Below are positions 24,916-32,912 of a DNA stretch of 43,736 nucleotides, in pieces. Each line of letters begins with the position of its first letter. Within the stretch, counting starts at the first letter, position 1. Below the pieces are notes generated by a model. The model was not told the origin of the DNA and ran no database searches. It worked only from the letters and a program-made list of their open reading frames with translations. Position numbers and translations under genes: made by a program. Source of the stretch: Acidimicrobiales bacterium. Its GTDB lineage: Bacteria; Actinomycetota; Acidimicrobiia; Acidimicrobiales; Iamiaceae. The stretch is from positions 1 to 43,736 of the forward strand of contig JAOBWM010000114.1 in assembly GCA_025463365.1 (NCBI GenBank), in the 5' to 3' direction.

Positions 24916-25365
24916 ATGGTGGCGATGAATCCAGACGACCTGAACGAGTTCCTGGCCATGGCCTTCCCTGGCGGCCAGATGCCGATGCGGGTCACGCGGG
25001 CCGACGACGACGGCGTCGAGATGGTCCGCGACTACGAGGACGGCAGCCTGCGGCCCGGCGGCACCATCTCCGGACCGGTCTTGATGGCCCTGGCCGACGG
25101 CATCGCCTACATGGCCGTGGTCTCACGGATCGGCCCCGAACCGCTCACCGTCACCAGCCACCTCGCCATCGACTTCCTCCGCAAGCCCCCGCCGGCCGGC
25201 CTGCGCGCCGAGGCCGAGATCATCAAGATCGGCCGCCGCCAGGCCGTGATCGCCGTGCGCATCCACTCCGAGCAGGACGACGAACTGGTCGCCTACAGCA
25301 CCGTCACCTACGCGCTGCCCAGCACCCCCACCGTCCCCCGCGCCGACCTGGTGCAGCCGTCGTGA
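24916..25365 (+). CDS. PaaI-type hotdog-fold thioesterase
   Basis: A 149-residue acyl-CoA thioesterase-like protein. The hotdog fold is recognised from RPGGTISGPVLMALADGIAYMAVVSRIG, with the long central helix and probable active-site acid in ALADG, followed by strands LTVTSHLAIDFLRKP and AEIIKIGRRQAVIAVRI. It probably hydrolyses a CoA thioester, but the acyl group cannot be told. The ATG at 24916 is 8 bases after a TAGGGT box; an ATG three codons later is an alternative. Confidence 0.85.
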   Translation: MVAMNPDDLNEFLAMAFPGGQMPMRVTRADDDGVEMVRDYEDGSLRPGGTISGPVLMALADGIAYMAVVSRIGPEPLTVTSHLAIDFLRKPPPAGLRAEAEIIKIGRRQAVIAVRIHSEQDDELVAYSTVTYALPSTPTVPRADLVQPS

Positions 25366-25447
25366 CCACCCGACGCGACGACGAGGACCCGGTCCGGTCC
25401 GACCTCGACCGGCACGCGGCCATGCCCAAGCCGCCGAAGCCGTTCGC

Positions 25448-25990
25448 TCAGAAGGGCACCACGAGGTTGCCGCTGCCCGCCTGCGACGCATCGCAGGTTC
25501 GGTTGGACGTCACGCAGCTCGTGAAGCTCCACGTGTAGAAGGGAGCAGCGCTGGAGCCGAGCCAGTTCGTGCACCCGGCGCTGATCTGGAGGGGCGACTC
25601 GGCCCCCCGGACCGGCACGATGATCAGGTCGACCCCCGCCTCGCTCTGCTGGTCGATGACCTGCGAGCCGGGAGGCTGCACCCGGTCCCCGATGACCGAT
25701 TGGGTGTCGAAGAAGACCTTCCCGTCATCGTCGACGACCCGGGCGAAGGGACGCAACGTCCAGGTCAGATCCAGGTCGGGGGCGTTCACGGGCGCGGTGA
25801 TGTGGACCGCGTTGCAGTTGCGGATGCGCACCTCGATGGCGTGGTGCCCGTCGAGCTCGATCGGCCGGACGCGCCACCGCGCCTCCGAGATCGACTGCCC
25901 GGTGTCGGCGTCGAACTGGATCGGTTGGCACGCCGCCAGCACGATGGCCAGCACGACTGCGGCGGCAATCCTCGAAGCCTTGCGTCCCAT
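25448..25990 (-). CDS. Putative lipoprotein, function unknown
   Basis: A 180-residue exported protein. The signal peptide MGRKASRIAAAVVLAIVLAAC ends in lipobox VLAAC (Cys21), giving a membrane-anchored lipoprotein. The mature part is beta-rich with four further cysteines (in RIRNCNAV, SAGCTNW, FTSCVTSN and RTCDAS), probably two disulfides. I do not recognise the family. GGAGG precedes the ATG by 7 bases. Upstream at about 26027-26042 lies a GTAGG/CCTAC inverted repeat overlapping a minus-strand TAGGGT that could be its promoter. Confidence 0.8.
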   Translation of the reverse strand: MGRKASRIAAAVVLAIVLAACQPIQFDADTGQSISEARWRVRPIELDGHHAIEVRIRNCNAVHITAPVNAPDLDLTWTLRPFARVVDDDGKVFFDTQSVIGDRVQPPGSQVIDQQSEAGVDLIIVPVRGAESPLQISAGCTNWLGSSAAPFYTWSFTSCVTSNRTCDASQAGSGNLVVPF

Positions 25991-26094
25991 GGACCGGCCT
26001 CCTTGCCCGCAGGGCCCCCCAGCCCTGTAGGCAAAACCCTACGCCCCGATCCGTCGCTCGCCCAGGGGCTCAGACGCCTGTCGACCAACGGCCG

Positions 26095-27333
26095 CTAGCG
26101 CCAGATCTGGTCGCCGAGTTGGAGGAGGCCGGCGAGGTCGTGGATGTCGGCGTCGAAGTAGGGAACGGCGGCCACCACCTCGGGGCTGCGGGCCAAGCCG
26201 GCGCGCTGCTCGGCTTCGCGCTTGGCGACGACCTGGTAGTTGAGGAAGCTCTCGCCGATCGTGGCCAGGACCCGGGCGACGTCGTCGTGATCGCCGACGT
26301 CGGGGACCACGCCGGCCAGCTCGTCGGCATCGACGACCAGGCGCTTGGCCACGCCGGTCGTGGCCGTGCGGCGGAGGTAGGCGGGCAGCACCTTGTTGAG
26401 CACGAGGGCGCCGAGGTGGAGCTTGCGCTCGTCGAGGGCGTCGATGAAGAACTCGGCCTCGTGCAGCGGCGCCGCCTCGAGGGTCGAGACCACGAGGAAC
26501 GTCGTGCGGCGGTCGGCCAGGGTCCGGGTGACGGCATCGGCCCGTTCCACGAAGCCCGGTGCCATGGCCTGGAACAGGGAGAAGAACTCGGCGATGTCTT
26601 CGAGGAACTGCGAGCCGAGGATGCGATCGGCGACGGTGTAGAAGGGCTTCGAGGCGAGGCTCATCACCCGGCTCTTCGACGGCGCGGTCAGCCAGCGCAG
26701 CAGCTTGGAGTTGAAGAAGTCGCCCATGCGATCGGGTGCTTCGAGGAAGTCGATGGCGTTGCGGGTGGGCGGGGTGTCCACGACGATCAGGTCGTACTCG
26801 CCTGACGAGTGGATCTCGTACAGCCGTTCCATGGCGATGTAGTCGTGGCTCTGCACGAAGCGCCCGGAGATGTTCTGGTAGATCGAGTTGGCCAGGATCG
26901 CCTTGCGGGTCTTCTCGTCGGGCGCATGGCGAGCGATGAGGTCGTCCCAGGACCGCTTGGTGTCGAGCATGGCGGCCCACAGCTCACCCCGGGGCTCGAC
27001 GCCGGCGGCCTCGAACGCCTCGACGGGCACCCGCACCTCGACGTTGCCGAACTGCTCGAGGCCGAGGGCGCTGGCCAGGCGCCGGGCCGGGTCGACGGTC
27101 AGCACGAGCACCTTGCCGCCGAGGTGCGTGGCCGCCATGGCCGCGGCCGCGGCCGCCGTCGTGGTCTTGCCGACACCGCCGGACCCGCAGGAGATCACGA
27201 TCTCCTTGGTGGCCAGCAGCTGTTCGAGGGTGCGGGCCTTGTCGGCATCGACCCTCGACCCGTCGGTCTTGGATCCCTCGCCCTTCGAGCCACCGCCCTT
27301 GGGCTTGCCCGACTTCGGCTTGGCCGGGGCCAT
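26095..27333 (-). CDS. ArsA/Get3-like ATPase, subunit with altered P-loop
   Basis: A 412-residue SIMIBI-class ATPase. A Lys/Gly/Ser-rich N-terminal tail (1-30) precedes the P-loop GSGGVGKTT (50-58). The deviant Walker A lysine that normally begins this motif (GKGGVGKT) is replaced by serine. Later motifs are VDPARRLASALG, VVDTPPTRNAIDFL and VLNKVLP. The downstream domain resembles the helical domain of ArsA/Get3. It overlaps its partner ATPase as ATGA, so the products probably form a heterodimer. Similar pairs exist in mycobacteria (Rv3679/Rv3680). No ArsB or arsenic genes are present, so an arsenite pump role is unlikely. Confidence 0.9.
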   Translation of the reverse strand: MAPAKPKSGKPKGGGSKGEGSKTDGSRVDADKARTLEQLLATKEIVISCGSGGVGKTTTAAAAAAMAATHLGGKVLVLTVDPARRLASALGLEQFGNVEVRVPVEAFEAAGVEPRGELWAAMLDTKRSWDDLIARHAPDEKTRKAILANSIYQNISGRFVQSHDYIAMERLYEIHSSGEYDLIVVDTPPTRNAIDFLEAPDRMGDFFNSKLLRWLTAPSKSRVMSLASKPFYTVADRILGSQFLEDIAEFFSLFQAMAPGFVERADAVTRTLADRRTTFLVVSTLEAAPLHEAEFFIDALDERKLHLGALVLNKVLPAYLRRTATTGVAKRLVVDADELAGVVPDVGDHDDVARVLATIGESFLNYQVVAKREAEQRAGLARSPEVVAAVPYFDADIHDLAGLLQLGDQIWR

Positions 27334-28274
27334 CAGAGCTCGTCCGCCAGGAGCTCGGCGACGCGCCGGGTGGCGCGGGCACCGTGGCTGCGGGTGAACA
27401 GGTACGGCACGTAGAGCAGCGGGAGGCGTGGATCGAGCGACGCCCGCAACGTGGCCAGGTGCTCGGCGCGGGTGCGGCGCAGCGTCACGGCGAGCTCGGC
27501 GGCATCGAGCACCGGCCCCACGTCACCACCCACCGCTTCGGACAGCGCGGCGGCGTGCGACGGCGAGCGCAGGGATTCGAACAGCGCTTCCTCGCGATCG
27601 GTGAACAGCTCGGGCAGCACCCGGTTCACCACCACGGCGGCCAGGTCGACCTTCGTCTCCGTGCGAAGGCGCTCGGCCAGCTCGATGGTCTCGGCCACCG
27701 GCATCTCCTCGGGAGCGGAGGCGATCACCACGCCGGTCTTGGTGGGGTCGTTGAGGATGTCGAGCATCCATTGCGTCTGGTTGCGCACCATCCCGACCTG
27801 CACCAGCTCGTTGATGCCCTGCGGCGCGGTCAGCTGCCCGACGATGTGGCCGCTGGCCACGGAGTCCACCACGACGAGGTCGTAGTGGTGCTCGCGGACC
27901 TCCCAGGTGAGCTTCCCGACGGTGAGGATCTCCTTCACGCCCGGCGCCGCGTTGGCGATGAAGTCGAACGTGCGGGCCAACGGGCCGATCTTGGCGAGGA
28001 GCGGGATCTTCAGCTGGAGGCTCAGGTACTCCTTGAGCGACTCCTCGGTGTTCATCGACATGGCCCAGAGGTTGGGCTGCAGCTCGCGAGCCTTGAACGC
28101 CGTCGGCCCGGCCTCGTAGAAGTCCGCCAGGTTGCCCTTGGCATCGACCTCGCACACGAGGGTGCGCTTGCCCTGCTCCGCGGCGAGCAGGCCGAGCGAC
28201 GCGGCGATGGTGGTCTTGCCGACGCCACCCTTGCCGGTGACGAAGAGCAGCTTGCGGTCGAGCAGGGCCGTCAT
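27333..28274 (-). CDS. ArsA/Get3-like ATPase, subunit with canonical P-loop
   Basis: A 313-residue partner of the preceding ATPase. It keeps the full deviant Walker A GKGGVGKTT (14-22) with its signature Lys15, then VCEVDAKGNLADFYEAGPTAF, VVVDSVASGHIVGQL (the switch II DxxxxG-like segment) and VVNRVLPELF. It has a shorter helical domain than its partner. The gene is upstream in the operon: DUF3107 lies 19 bases before it and the other ATPase overlaps its stop. Together they may be a targeting or chaperone ATPase at the membrane; the client is unknown. Confidence 0.9.
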   Translation of the reverse strand: MTALLDRKLLFVTGKGGVGKTTIAASLGLLAAEQGKRTLVCEVDAKGNLADFYEAGPTAFKARELQPNLWAMSMNTEESLKEYLSLQLKIPLLAKIGPLARTFDFIANAAPGVKEILTVGKLTWEVREHHYDLVVVDSVASGHIVGQLTAPQGINELVQVGMVRNQTQWMLDILNDPTKTGVVIASAPEEMPVAETIELAERLRTETKVDLAAVVVNRVLPELFTDREEALFESLRSPSHAAALSEAVGGDVGPVLDAAELAVTLRRTRAEHLATLRASLDPRLPLLYVPYLFTRSHGARATRRVAELLADEL

Positions 28275-28293
28275 GGGCGAACCTGGGGGCCGA

Positions 28294-28524
28294 TCAGCCG
28301 CCGAAGCCGATGCGACGGTTGTCGTCGGGCCGGCCGATCTCCAAGTAAGCGATCTTCTCGGCCGGTACCCCGACCTGGCGACCCTTGCGGTCGGTGATCC
28401 ACAGCATCGTGCCGTCGACCAGCGCCGTGGCGATGTCGGCCTTCAGCGCTTCGGCATCGGCGTCTGCAGGCAGCTCGATGTCGAGCTCCTTGGCGGTTTG
28501 GGTGACCCCGATGCGCACGTCCAC
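28294..28524 (-). CDS. DUF3107 family protein, 76 aa
   Basis: A 76-residue conserved actinobacterial protein. It begins VDVRIGVTQTAKELDIELPADADAE (first residue Met in vivo) and ends with DRKGRQVGVPAEKIAYLEIG, a small beta-sandwich-like pattern recognised as DUF3107. The start is GTG at 28524 with GGAGG (28535-28539) 10 bases upstream. It lies 19 bases before the paired ATPases on the same strand, so co-transcription is likely. Function is unknown; linkage here hints at a role with the ATPases. Confidence 0.88.
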   Translation of the reverse strand: MDVRIGVTQTAKELDIELPADADAEALKADIATALVDGTMLWITDRKGRQVGVPAEKIAYLEIGRPDDNRRIGFGG

Positions 28525-28588
28525 GGTTGGTGTTCCTCCGGCGTTGGTTGACCGGCGGCCATCGTAGGGGTCGCTCGCCGTCATCCGG

Positions 28589-29284
28589 TCAGCCGACATC
28601 GGATCCGTCCGGCGGGTCGTCGGTTGGCACGACCTCGTCGTGCCAACCGCGATGGTGAGCCTCGGCCCAGCGCAGCGACACCGGCGTGCCGCGTCGCATG
28701 GCACCCATCGAGACAGGATCCTGGAGGGCCTTGCGGATGTGGCCGACGACGAGCAGGAACAGGCCGACGTACCCGAGGTCGTGGACGAAGGTCGCACCGG
28801 TGCGCCACGAGTCGGAGAAGGGGTCGTGCCACTTCATGAGGGATCCGGTGGCCAGCATCACCGGCAGCGAGCCGGCCACGAGGATGGCGTTGACCTTCTG
28901 GCCGGCGTTGAACTTGCCGACCCGGAGGCTCCCCGTCGCCCGGCTCCGCTTGCGCAGCCAACGCCAGTCGTCGGGCGAGAAGCGGCCGAGACGGCGGGCG
29001 TCGCGCCGCAAGCCACGGTTCCACCGACCGACCAGCACCACCATGAACGGGACGGGGAGGGCGATGCCTGCGTAGAGGTGGATCGTGTTCACCAGGACCC
29101 GGCGGCCCACCAGCGCGGTCAGCGGGTCGACGTACATGATCGAGCCGGTGGCGATCAGGGTCAGCACGAGGGTGGCGTTGGCCCAGTGGAGCCAGCGTTC
29201 GGCTCGATCGAACCGGGTGACGACCTCGCCGGAGACGGCGTCGGCCTCCTGGCGGCCACGCGACCGGGAGCGGAGCGCGGTCAC
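28589..29284 (-). CDS. Cytochrome b561-type membrane subunit
   Basis: A 231-residue integral membrane cytochrome b with four predicted helices. Likely haem-ligand histidines are in ERWLHWANATLVL, VNTIHLYAGIA, and VHDLGYVGLFLLVVGHIRKAL, the pattern of FdnI/HydC-type b-haem subunits. The GTG start overlaps the molybdopterin gene stop as GTGA. It is therefore the probable membrane electron-transfer partner of that oxidoreductase, an arrangement functionally like MsrPQ/YedYZ but with a different membrane subunit family. Confidence 0.85.
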   Translation of the reverse strand: MTALRSRSRGRQEADAVSGEVVTRFDRAERWLHWANATLVLTLIATGSIMYVDPLTALVGRRVLVNTIHLYAGIALPVPFMVVLVGRWNRGLRRDARRLGRFSPDDWRWLRKRSRATGSLRVGKFNAGQKVNAILVAGSLPVMLATGSLMKWHDPFSDSWRTGATFVHDLGYVGLFLLVVGHIRKALQDPVSMGAMRRGTPVSLRWAEAHHRGWHDEVVPTDDPPDGSDVG

Positions 29285-30075
29285 GCGCCGGCGATGGGCG
29301 GATCGTCACGCCCGTTCGATCGGCCGACCCAGCCGTCGACGTCGTAGCCGCGGTGCTCCCAGTAGCCGGGATCGAGGTGGTCCATGACCTCGATGCCGCT
29401 CAGCCACTTGGTGGACTTGTAGCCGTACATCGGGGCGACGTACATCCGAACCGGTCCGCCGTGTTGGTGGGTCACCGGCTTGCCCAACATCTCGTAGGCC
29501 ACCAGCACGTCGTCGCGTCGGGCCTGGGCGAGGCTCAGCGTCTCGGTGTAGACGCCGTCGAACGAGGTGAACCGGAGGTGGGTCGCCCCGTCGCGGACGC
29601 CGACGTGGTCGAGCAGGTCTGCGAGCTTGACGCCCTTCCACTCCACGTCGTGGACCCGCCATCCGGTGACGCACTGGAAGTCGACGGTGAGCGACGTGGA
29701 CGGCAGGTCGAGGAGGTCGGCAAAGCGGAAGGTCTGCGGCCGGTCGACCAGTCCCCCGACCGACAGCCGCCACGCAGCCCGGGACCGGTTCGGGAGGCTC
29801 CCGGTCACCGTGTAGATCCGGAACCGGTCGGCCCCCGGGATCAGGTTGGTGAGCCCCGTCGGATCGCGGCTCGTGATCGGTTCCAGCACGGCGGCGATCA
29901 CCCGTTGCACCTTCGACCCGACGACGATCCCGGCCGCCCCGAGCCCGAGCATGCCCAGGATCGCCCGCCGACCCACCGGCGACCCCCCTCGCTCGGCCGT
30001 CGCATCGCTCCGCGCCCCGTCGGTCCGCGCCCCATCGGTCCCGGCGCCTGCGGCCGAACCCTCGACGGTGTCCAC
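29281..30075 (-). CDS. Exported molybdopterin-dependent oxidoreductase (sulfite oxidase/MsrP family)
   Basis: A 264-residue protein with a twin-arginine-like N-terminus: VGRRAIL (Arg36, Arg37) before a hydrophobic helix (about 39-53). The Mo-cofactor domain carries the metal-ligating cysteine in VDFQCVTGWRVHDVEWKGV (Cys135), then TSFDGVYTETL, HQHGGPVRMYVAPMYGYKSTKWL, all typical of the oxidoreductase molybdopterin-binding domain. It likely acts outside the membrane with the coupled cytochrome b. Sulfite oxidation or sulfoxide reduction is possible; the sequence does not decide. The start is GTG with TAGCCT 6 bases upstream. Confidence 0.9.
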   Translation of the reverse strand: MDTVEGSAAGAGTDGARTDGARSDATAERGGSPVGRRAILGMLGLGAAGIVVGSKVQRVIAAVLEPITSRDPTGLTNLIPGADRFRIYTVTGSLPNRSRAAWRLSVGGLVDRPQTFRFADLLDLPSTSLTVDFQCVTGWRVHDVEWKGVKLADLLDHVGVRDGATHLRFTSFDGVYTETLSLAQARRDDVLVAYEMLGKPVTHQHGGPVRMYVAPMYGYKSTKWLSGIEVMDHLDPGYWEHRGYDVDGWVGRSNGRDDPPIAGA

Positions 30076-30081
30076 GATCCG

Positions 30082-30087
30082 AGGCTA
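30082..30087 (-). promoter_or_regulatory. -10 box of the molybdopterin oxidoreductase operon
   Basis: TAGCCT on the minus strand lies 6 bases before the GTG at 30075. No Shine-Dalgarno is present, so the mRNA is probably leaderless. Confidence 0.5.
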
Positions 30088-30118
30088 CGGACCGATCGCG
30101 ATCCTCACCCCTCGCGGC

Positions 30119-31684
30119 TCAGGCATCGTGCTCGGGCGGCTCGCCCAGCACCGTCGGATCGCCGGGAGCCCGCGGTGCAACCGGTGAAAGCGCCGGTGGT
30201 CCAGCGATCGGTGGCAACGGAGCCAACGGCGCCAGCGGAGGGAGCGGTGGCGGTGGCGCGAGCAGGCCAGCGTGGCCGTGGGCCGACCCGGGATCGGCGG
30301 CGGTCGGCGGCGGCACCCAGCCCGGGGGTGTCGCCGTGCCCGGGGGTGTCGCCGTGCCCGGCGGTGTCACGGGCACCGGGAGTGTCACCGGCTCGCCGGA
30401 GGGTGCGACGGGTGGCGGAACGTCCCACCCGGGCGGTCCGGCGGGAGTGGAGGGCCAGTCCCATCCGGGGCCGTCCATCGCGGCGCCCGCCGGGCGCCAG
30501 TGGCGCGGCTCCGTGTTGCGCTCCTTCGCCGAGCGGGGCCGGCGGATGCCGACGAGGCCCAGGGCGATGAACAGGGCTCCCCACGAGCCGAACCCGCCGG
30601 CCGCGGAGTCACTGCGCGTCCTCGGTGACATCGAGATGCCGGGCGACCACACGTCCTCGGGATGGCTCCGGTCGACCATGAGGACCACCGAACCGCTGGC
30701 CTCCTGCGGACCTGCGAGATGGATGGTGGCGCGATGGCGCACGCCGTCGACCACGAACTGCACCTCGACCGGTCCCTCGTCGGCCACCATCGAGCTGACC
30801 ACCACGGCCCGCACCCGAGCGCTGCGGTTCTCGACCGAGAGCGCCGACTCCCCCGAGAGACTCAGGGCGAACATGCACGACGCGATCCCGATCGCCAGCA
30901 GGATCCACCCGGCGCGGCCGCGCCGGTCGACATCGATCGGGTTGGGCTCGGGGCGACGGTGCCACACCGCCTCGTAGACGAGGCCCGACGGCCACCACAT
31001 GCGGCCCGTGCCGACCTCGCGCACCGCGACGATCCGGCCCGGCTGGATCGCACCGATGACGTCGACCGCTCGGGGAGCCCCGGATGCATCGCTGCCGACC
31101 ACGCGAACGACGGCCCGGGCGCTCGCGCCGACCGCGCTGCCGGTGTCGTACAGCTCGAGGCGCCAGCGCCGGGGGCGCCACCGGCCGGGCCGGGGTACGG
31201 CCTCGAACCGCGTGATCGGGCCGCCCGCGACGGCATGGCGCTCCGAGCGCCGCGCCACGAGCAGCCGGAACACGCCGGCGACCGAGAAGCAGCCAGCGAG
31301 GAAGACACCGAACCAGAACAGGACCGGGGCTTCGACAGGTTGGATGGGAGCATCGAGGTGGACGTCGGGAGCGGGTCCCTTCTCCACCCGGACCCGCACC
31401 GGCCCGATCCGCCGCGGTAGCCGATCGGTGGCGAACTGGATCGCGATGCCGTGCGCCATCGCTCCCGTGTCGGGACGGCGATACGTGACCGGCACGCGAT
31501 CGCCGTGGTTCCAGTTCGACTCGATCTGGGCGGTCAGGTGCCATGCGTCCCGGTCGAAGGATCGCTCGGAGGTGACGTCGGTCAGGTTCACCGCGGCGAG
31601 GAGCAGGAACAGCAAGAAGGACGAGCCGGCCCAGATCCACGGCCGACGCCGCCACCGCTGCTTCTGGTCCCTGCCCGCCGCCAT
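30119..31684 (-). CDS. DUF3592-like membrane protein with Pro-rich tail
   Basis: A 521-residue membrane protein. Hydrophobic helices are near 15-33, 118-140, 285-305 and 395-415. Between the first two lies an external domain containing WNHGDRVPVTYRRPDTGAMAHG, and a second WSPGISMSP-type domain follows the third helix; these resemble DUF3592 modules, though I hold that call loosely. The last 90 residues are Pro/Gly/Ala-rich, including a TPPGTA repeat, and presumably disordered. It starts 9 bases after the mrp stop and is probably read through from mrp. Function unknown. Confidence 0.7.
   Translation of the reverse strand: MAAGRDQKQRWRRRPWIWAGSSFLLFLLLAAVNLTDVTSERSFDRDAWHLTAQIESNWNHGDRVPVTYRRPDTGAMAHGIAIQFATDRLPRRIGPVRVRVEKGPAPDVHLDAPIQPVEAPVLFWFGVFLAGCFSVAGVFRLLVARRSERHAVAGGPITRFEAVPRPGRWRPRRWRLELYDTGSAVGASARAVVRVVGSDASGAPRAVDVIGAIQPGRIVAVREVGTGRMWWPSGLVYEAVWHRRPEPNPIDVDRRGRAGWILLAIGIASCMFALSLSGESALSVENRSARVRAVVVSSMVADEGPVEVQFVVDGVRHRATIHLAGPQEASGSVVLMVDRSHPEDVWSPGISMSPRTRSDSAAGGFGSWGALFIALGLVGIRRPRSAKERNTEPRHWRPAGAAMDGPGWDWPSTPAGPPGWDVPPPVAPSGEPVTLPVPVTPPGTATPPGTATPPGWVPPPTAADPGSAHGHAGLLAPPPPLPPLAPLAPLPPIAGPPALSPVAPRAPGDPTVLGEPPEHDA
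30321..30356 (-). repeat. 18-bp tandem repeat in the Pro-rich tail
   Basis: Two exact copies of an 18-bp unit beginning CCCGGGGGTG, followed by a diverged third, encode TPPGTA repeats on the minus strand. Confidence 0.85.
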
Positions 31685-31695
31685 GGTGGTTTCGG

Positions 31696-32841
31696 TCAGC
31701 TCTCGATGAGGTTGAGGCCGGGGTGGTAGCGACGGGTGGGAGCCAGCTCCACGTCGATCTGCTCGGCGATGGAGGCGAACACGGTGCCGGCCTCGCCGGT
31801 CGGGTCCTCGGCCATGACCGGGTGGCCGCTGTCGGAGCCCTCTCGGAGGTCGTTCAGCAACGGGATCTGGCCGAGCAGCGGGACCTCGAGGCGCTCGGCG
31901 AGCTCCCGGCCGCCGCCCGAGCCGAAGATCTCGTACTGCTTGCCGTCGTCGCCGGTGAACCAGCTCATGTTCTCGATGATCCCACGGACCGGGAGGTTGA
32001 CCTTCTCGGCCATCGCCGCGGCCCGCTGGGCCACCCGCTGGGCGGCGGGCTGCGGGGTGGTGACCACGAACACCTCGGAGCGGGGCATGAACTGGGCGAT
32101 CGAGATGGACACGTCGCCGGTGCCCGGGGGCAGGTCGATGACGAGGTAGTCGGGGTCGTCCCAGAACACGTCGGTGAGGAACTGCTCGAGCGCCTTGTGG
32201 AGCATGGGTCCGCGCCACACGACGGCCTGGTCCTCATCCGCGAAGAAGCCGACCGACATGCACCGCACGCCGTGGGCCTCGGGCGGGACGAGCATCGAGT
32301 CGATCACCTGAGGCGGGTGCTGCACGCCGAGCATGCGCGGGATCGAGAAGCCCCACACGTCGGCGTCGACGAGGGCCACGGACTTCCCGCGCTGGGCCAG
32401 GGCGATCGAGAGGTTGGTGGACACCGACGACTTGCCCACGCCGCCCTTGCCGGAGGCGATCAGCAGGATCCGGGTGCGCGAGGCAGGGTCGGCGAACGGG
32501 ATCTCCCGACCCTCGGAGTGGCCGTGGGTGGGCTGCGAACCGGCGGTGGCCGCCGGGTTGCCGTGCAGCTCCTGGCGCAGGGCGGCCAGCTCGTCAGGCG
32601 ACATGGCGGTGAACTCGATCTCCACCGAGTCGACGTCGGGCAGGACGCTCACGCCGGCGCGGACCCGGGTGTTGATCTCGTTCTTGAGCGGACAGCCGGG
32701 CGTGGTGAGGGCGATGAGCACCTTCACGGCGCCGCCGGCCGAGCTGACCTCCTTGACCATCCCGAGGTCGACGATGCTGCGATGGAGCTCGGGGTCCTCG
32801 ACGGGGCGGAGGGCCTCGATGATCTCGGCGTCGGTGGGCAC
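31696..32841 (-). CDS. mrp: Mrp/NBP35-family iron-sulfur carrier ATPase
   Basis: A 381-residue P-loop ATPase that assembles or transfers Fe-S clusters. The N-terminal MIP18/DUF59 domain (about 1-85) includes TTPGCPLKNEI; the ATPase domain has SGKGGVGKSS (130-139), ALVDADVWGFSIPRMLG, VWRGPMLHKALEQF and VIDLPPGTGDVSISIAQ. The C-terminal CxxC that binds a bridging cluster in many relatives is absent: ENMSWF is followed by TGDDGKQYEIFG. The start is GTG at 32841, with GAGGA 6 bases upstream. It is divergent from a SufR-like regulator, with a palindrome between them. Confidence 0.93.
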   Translation of the reverse strand: MPTDAEIIEALRPVEDPELHRSIVDLGMVKEVSSAGGAVKVLIALTTPGCPLKNEINTRVRAGVSVLPDVDSVEIEFTAMSPDELAALRQELHGNPAATAGSQPTHGHSEGREIPFADPASRTRILLIASGKGGVGKSSVSTNLSIALAQRGKSVALVDADVWGFSIPRMLGVQHPPQVIDSMLVPPEAHGVRCMSVGFFADEDQAVVWRGPMLHKALEQFLTDVFWDDPDYLVIDLPPGTGDVSISIAQFMPRSEVFVVTTPQPAAQRVAQRAAAMAEKVNLPVRGIIENMSWFTGDDGKQYEIFGSGGGRELAERLEVPLLGQIPLLNDLREGSDSGHPVMAEDPTGEAGTVFASIAEQIDVELAPTRRYHPGLNLIES

Positions 32842-32886
32842 AGCTGGTCCTCGATGTGGTGGCGGTTCCGGTGCCCCGGGATTTCC

Positions 32887-32906
32887 CCTATGGGCATAGG
32901 TAGAAT
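32887..32906. promoter_or_regulatory. Palindromic operator overlapping the SufR-like gene promoter
   Basis: CCTATG-GG-CATAGG (32887-32900) is a perfect 6-bp inverted repeat. The plus-strand -10 box TAGAAT (32901-32906) abuts it directly and lies 6 bases before the GTG start at 32913. The palindrome thus sits in the spacer of the sufR-like promoter and upstream of mrp, ideal for repression of both. That the flanking regulator binds it is inference. Confidence 0.65.
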
Positions 32907-32912
32907 ACCGGC

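Noticed and set aside
25362-25538. 58-codon frame whose GTG overlaps the thioesterase stop
   Set aside because: The GTGA junction is tempting, but its second half is antisense to the lipoprotein and the sequence has no recognisable domain.
26095-28274. Arsenite efflux system
   Set aside because: The ATPases resemble ArsA, but no ArsB, ArsC, ArsD or arsenic-type ArsR gene is adjacent, and the paired arrangement fits the Rv3679/Rv3680-like group.
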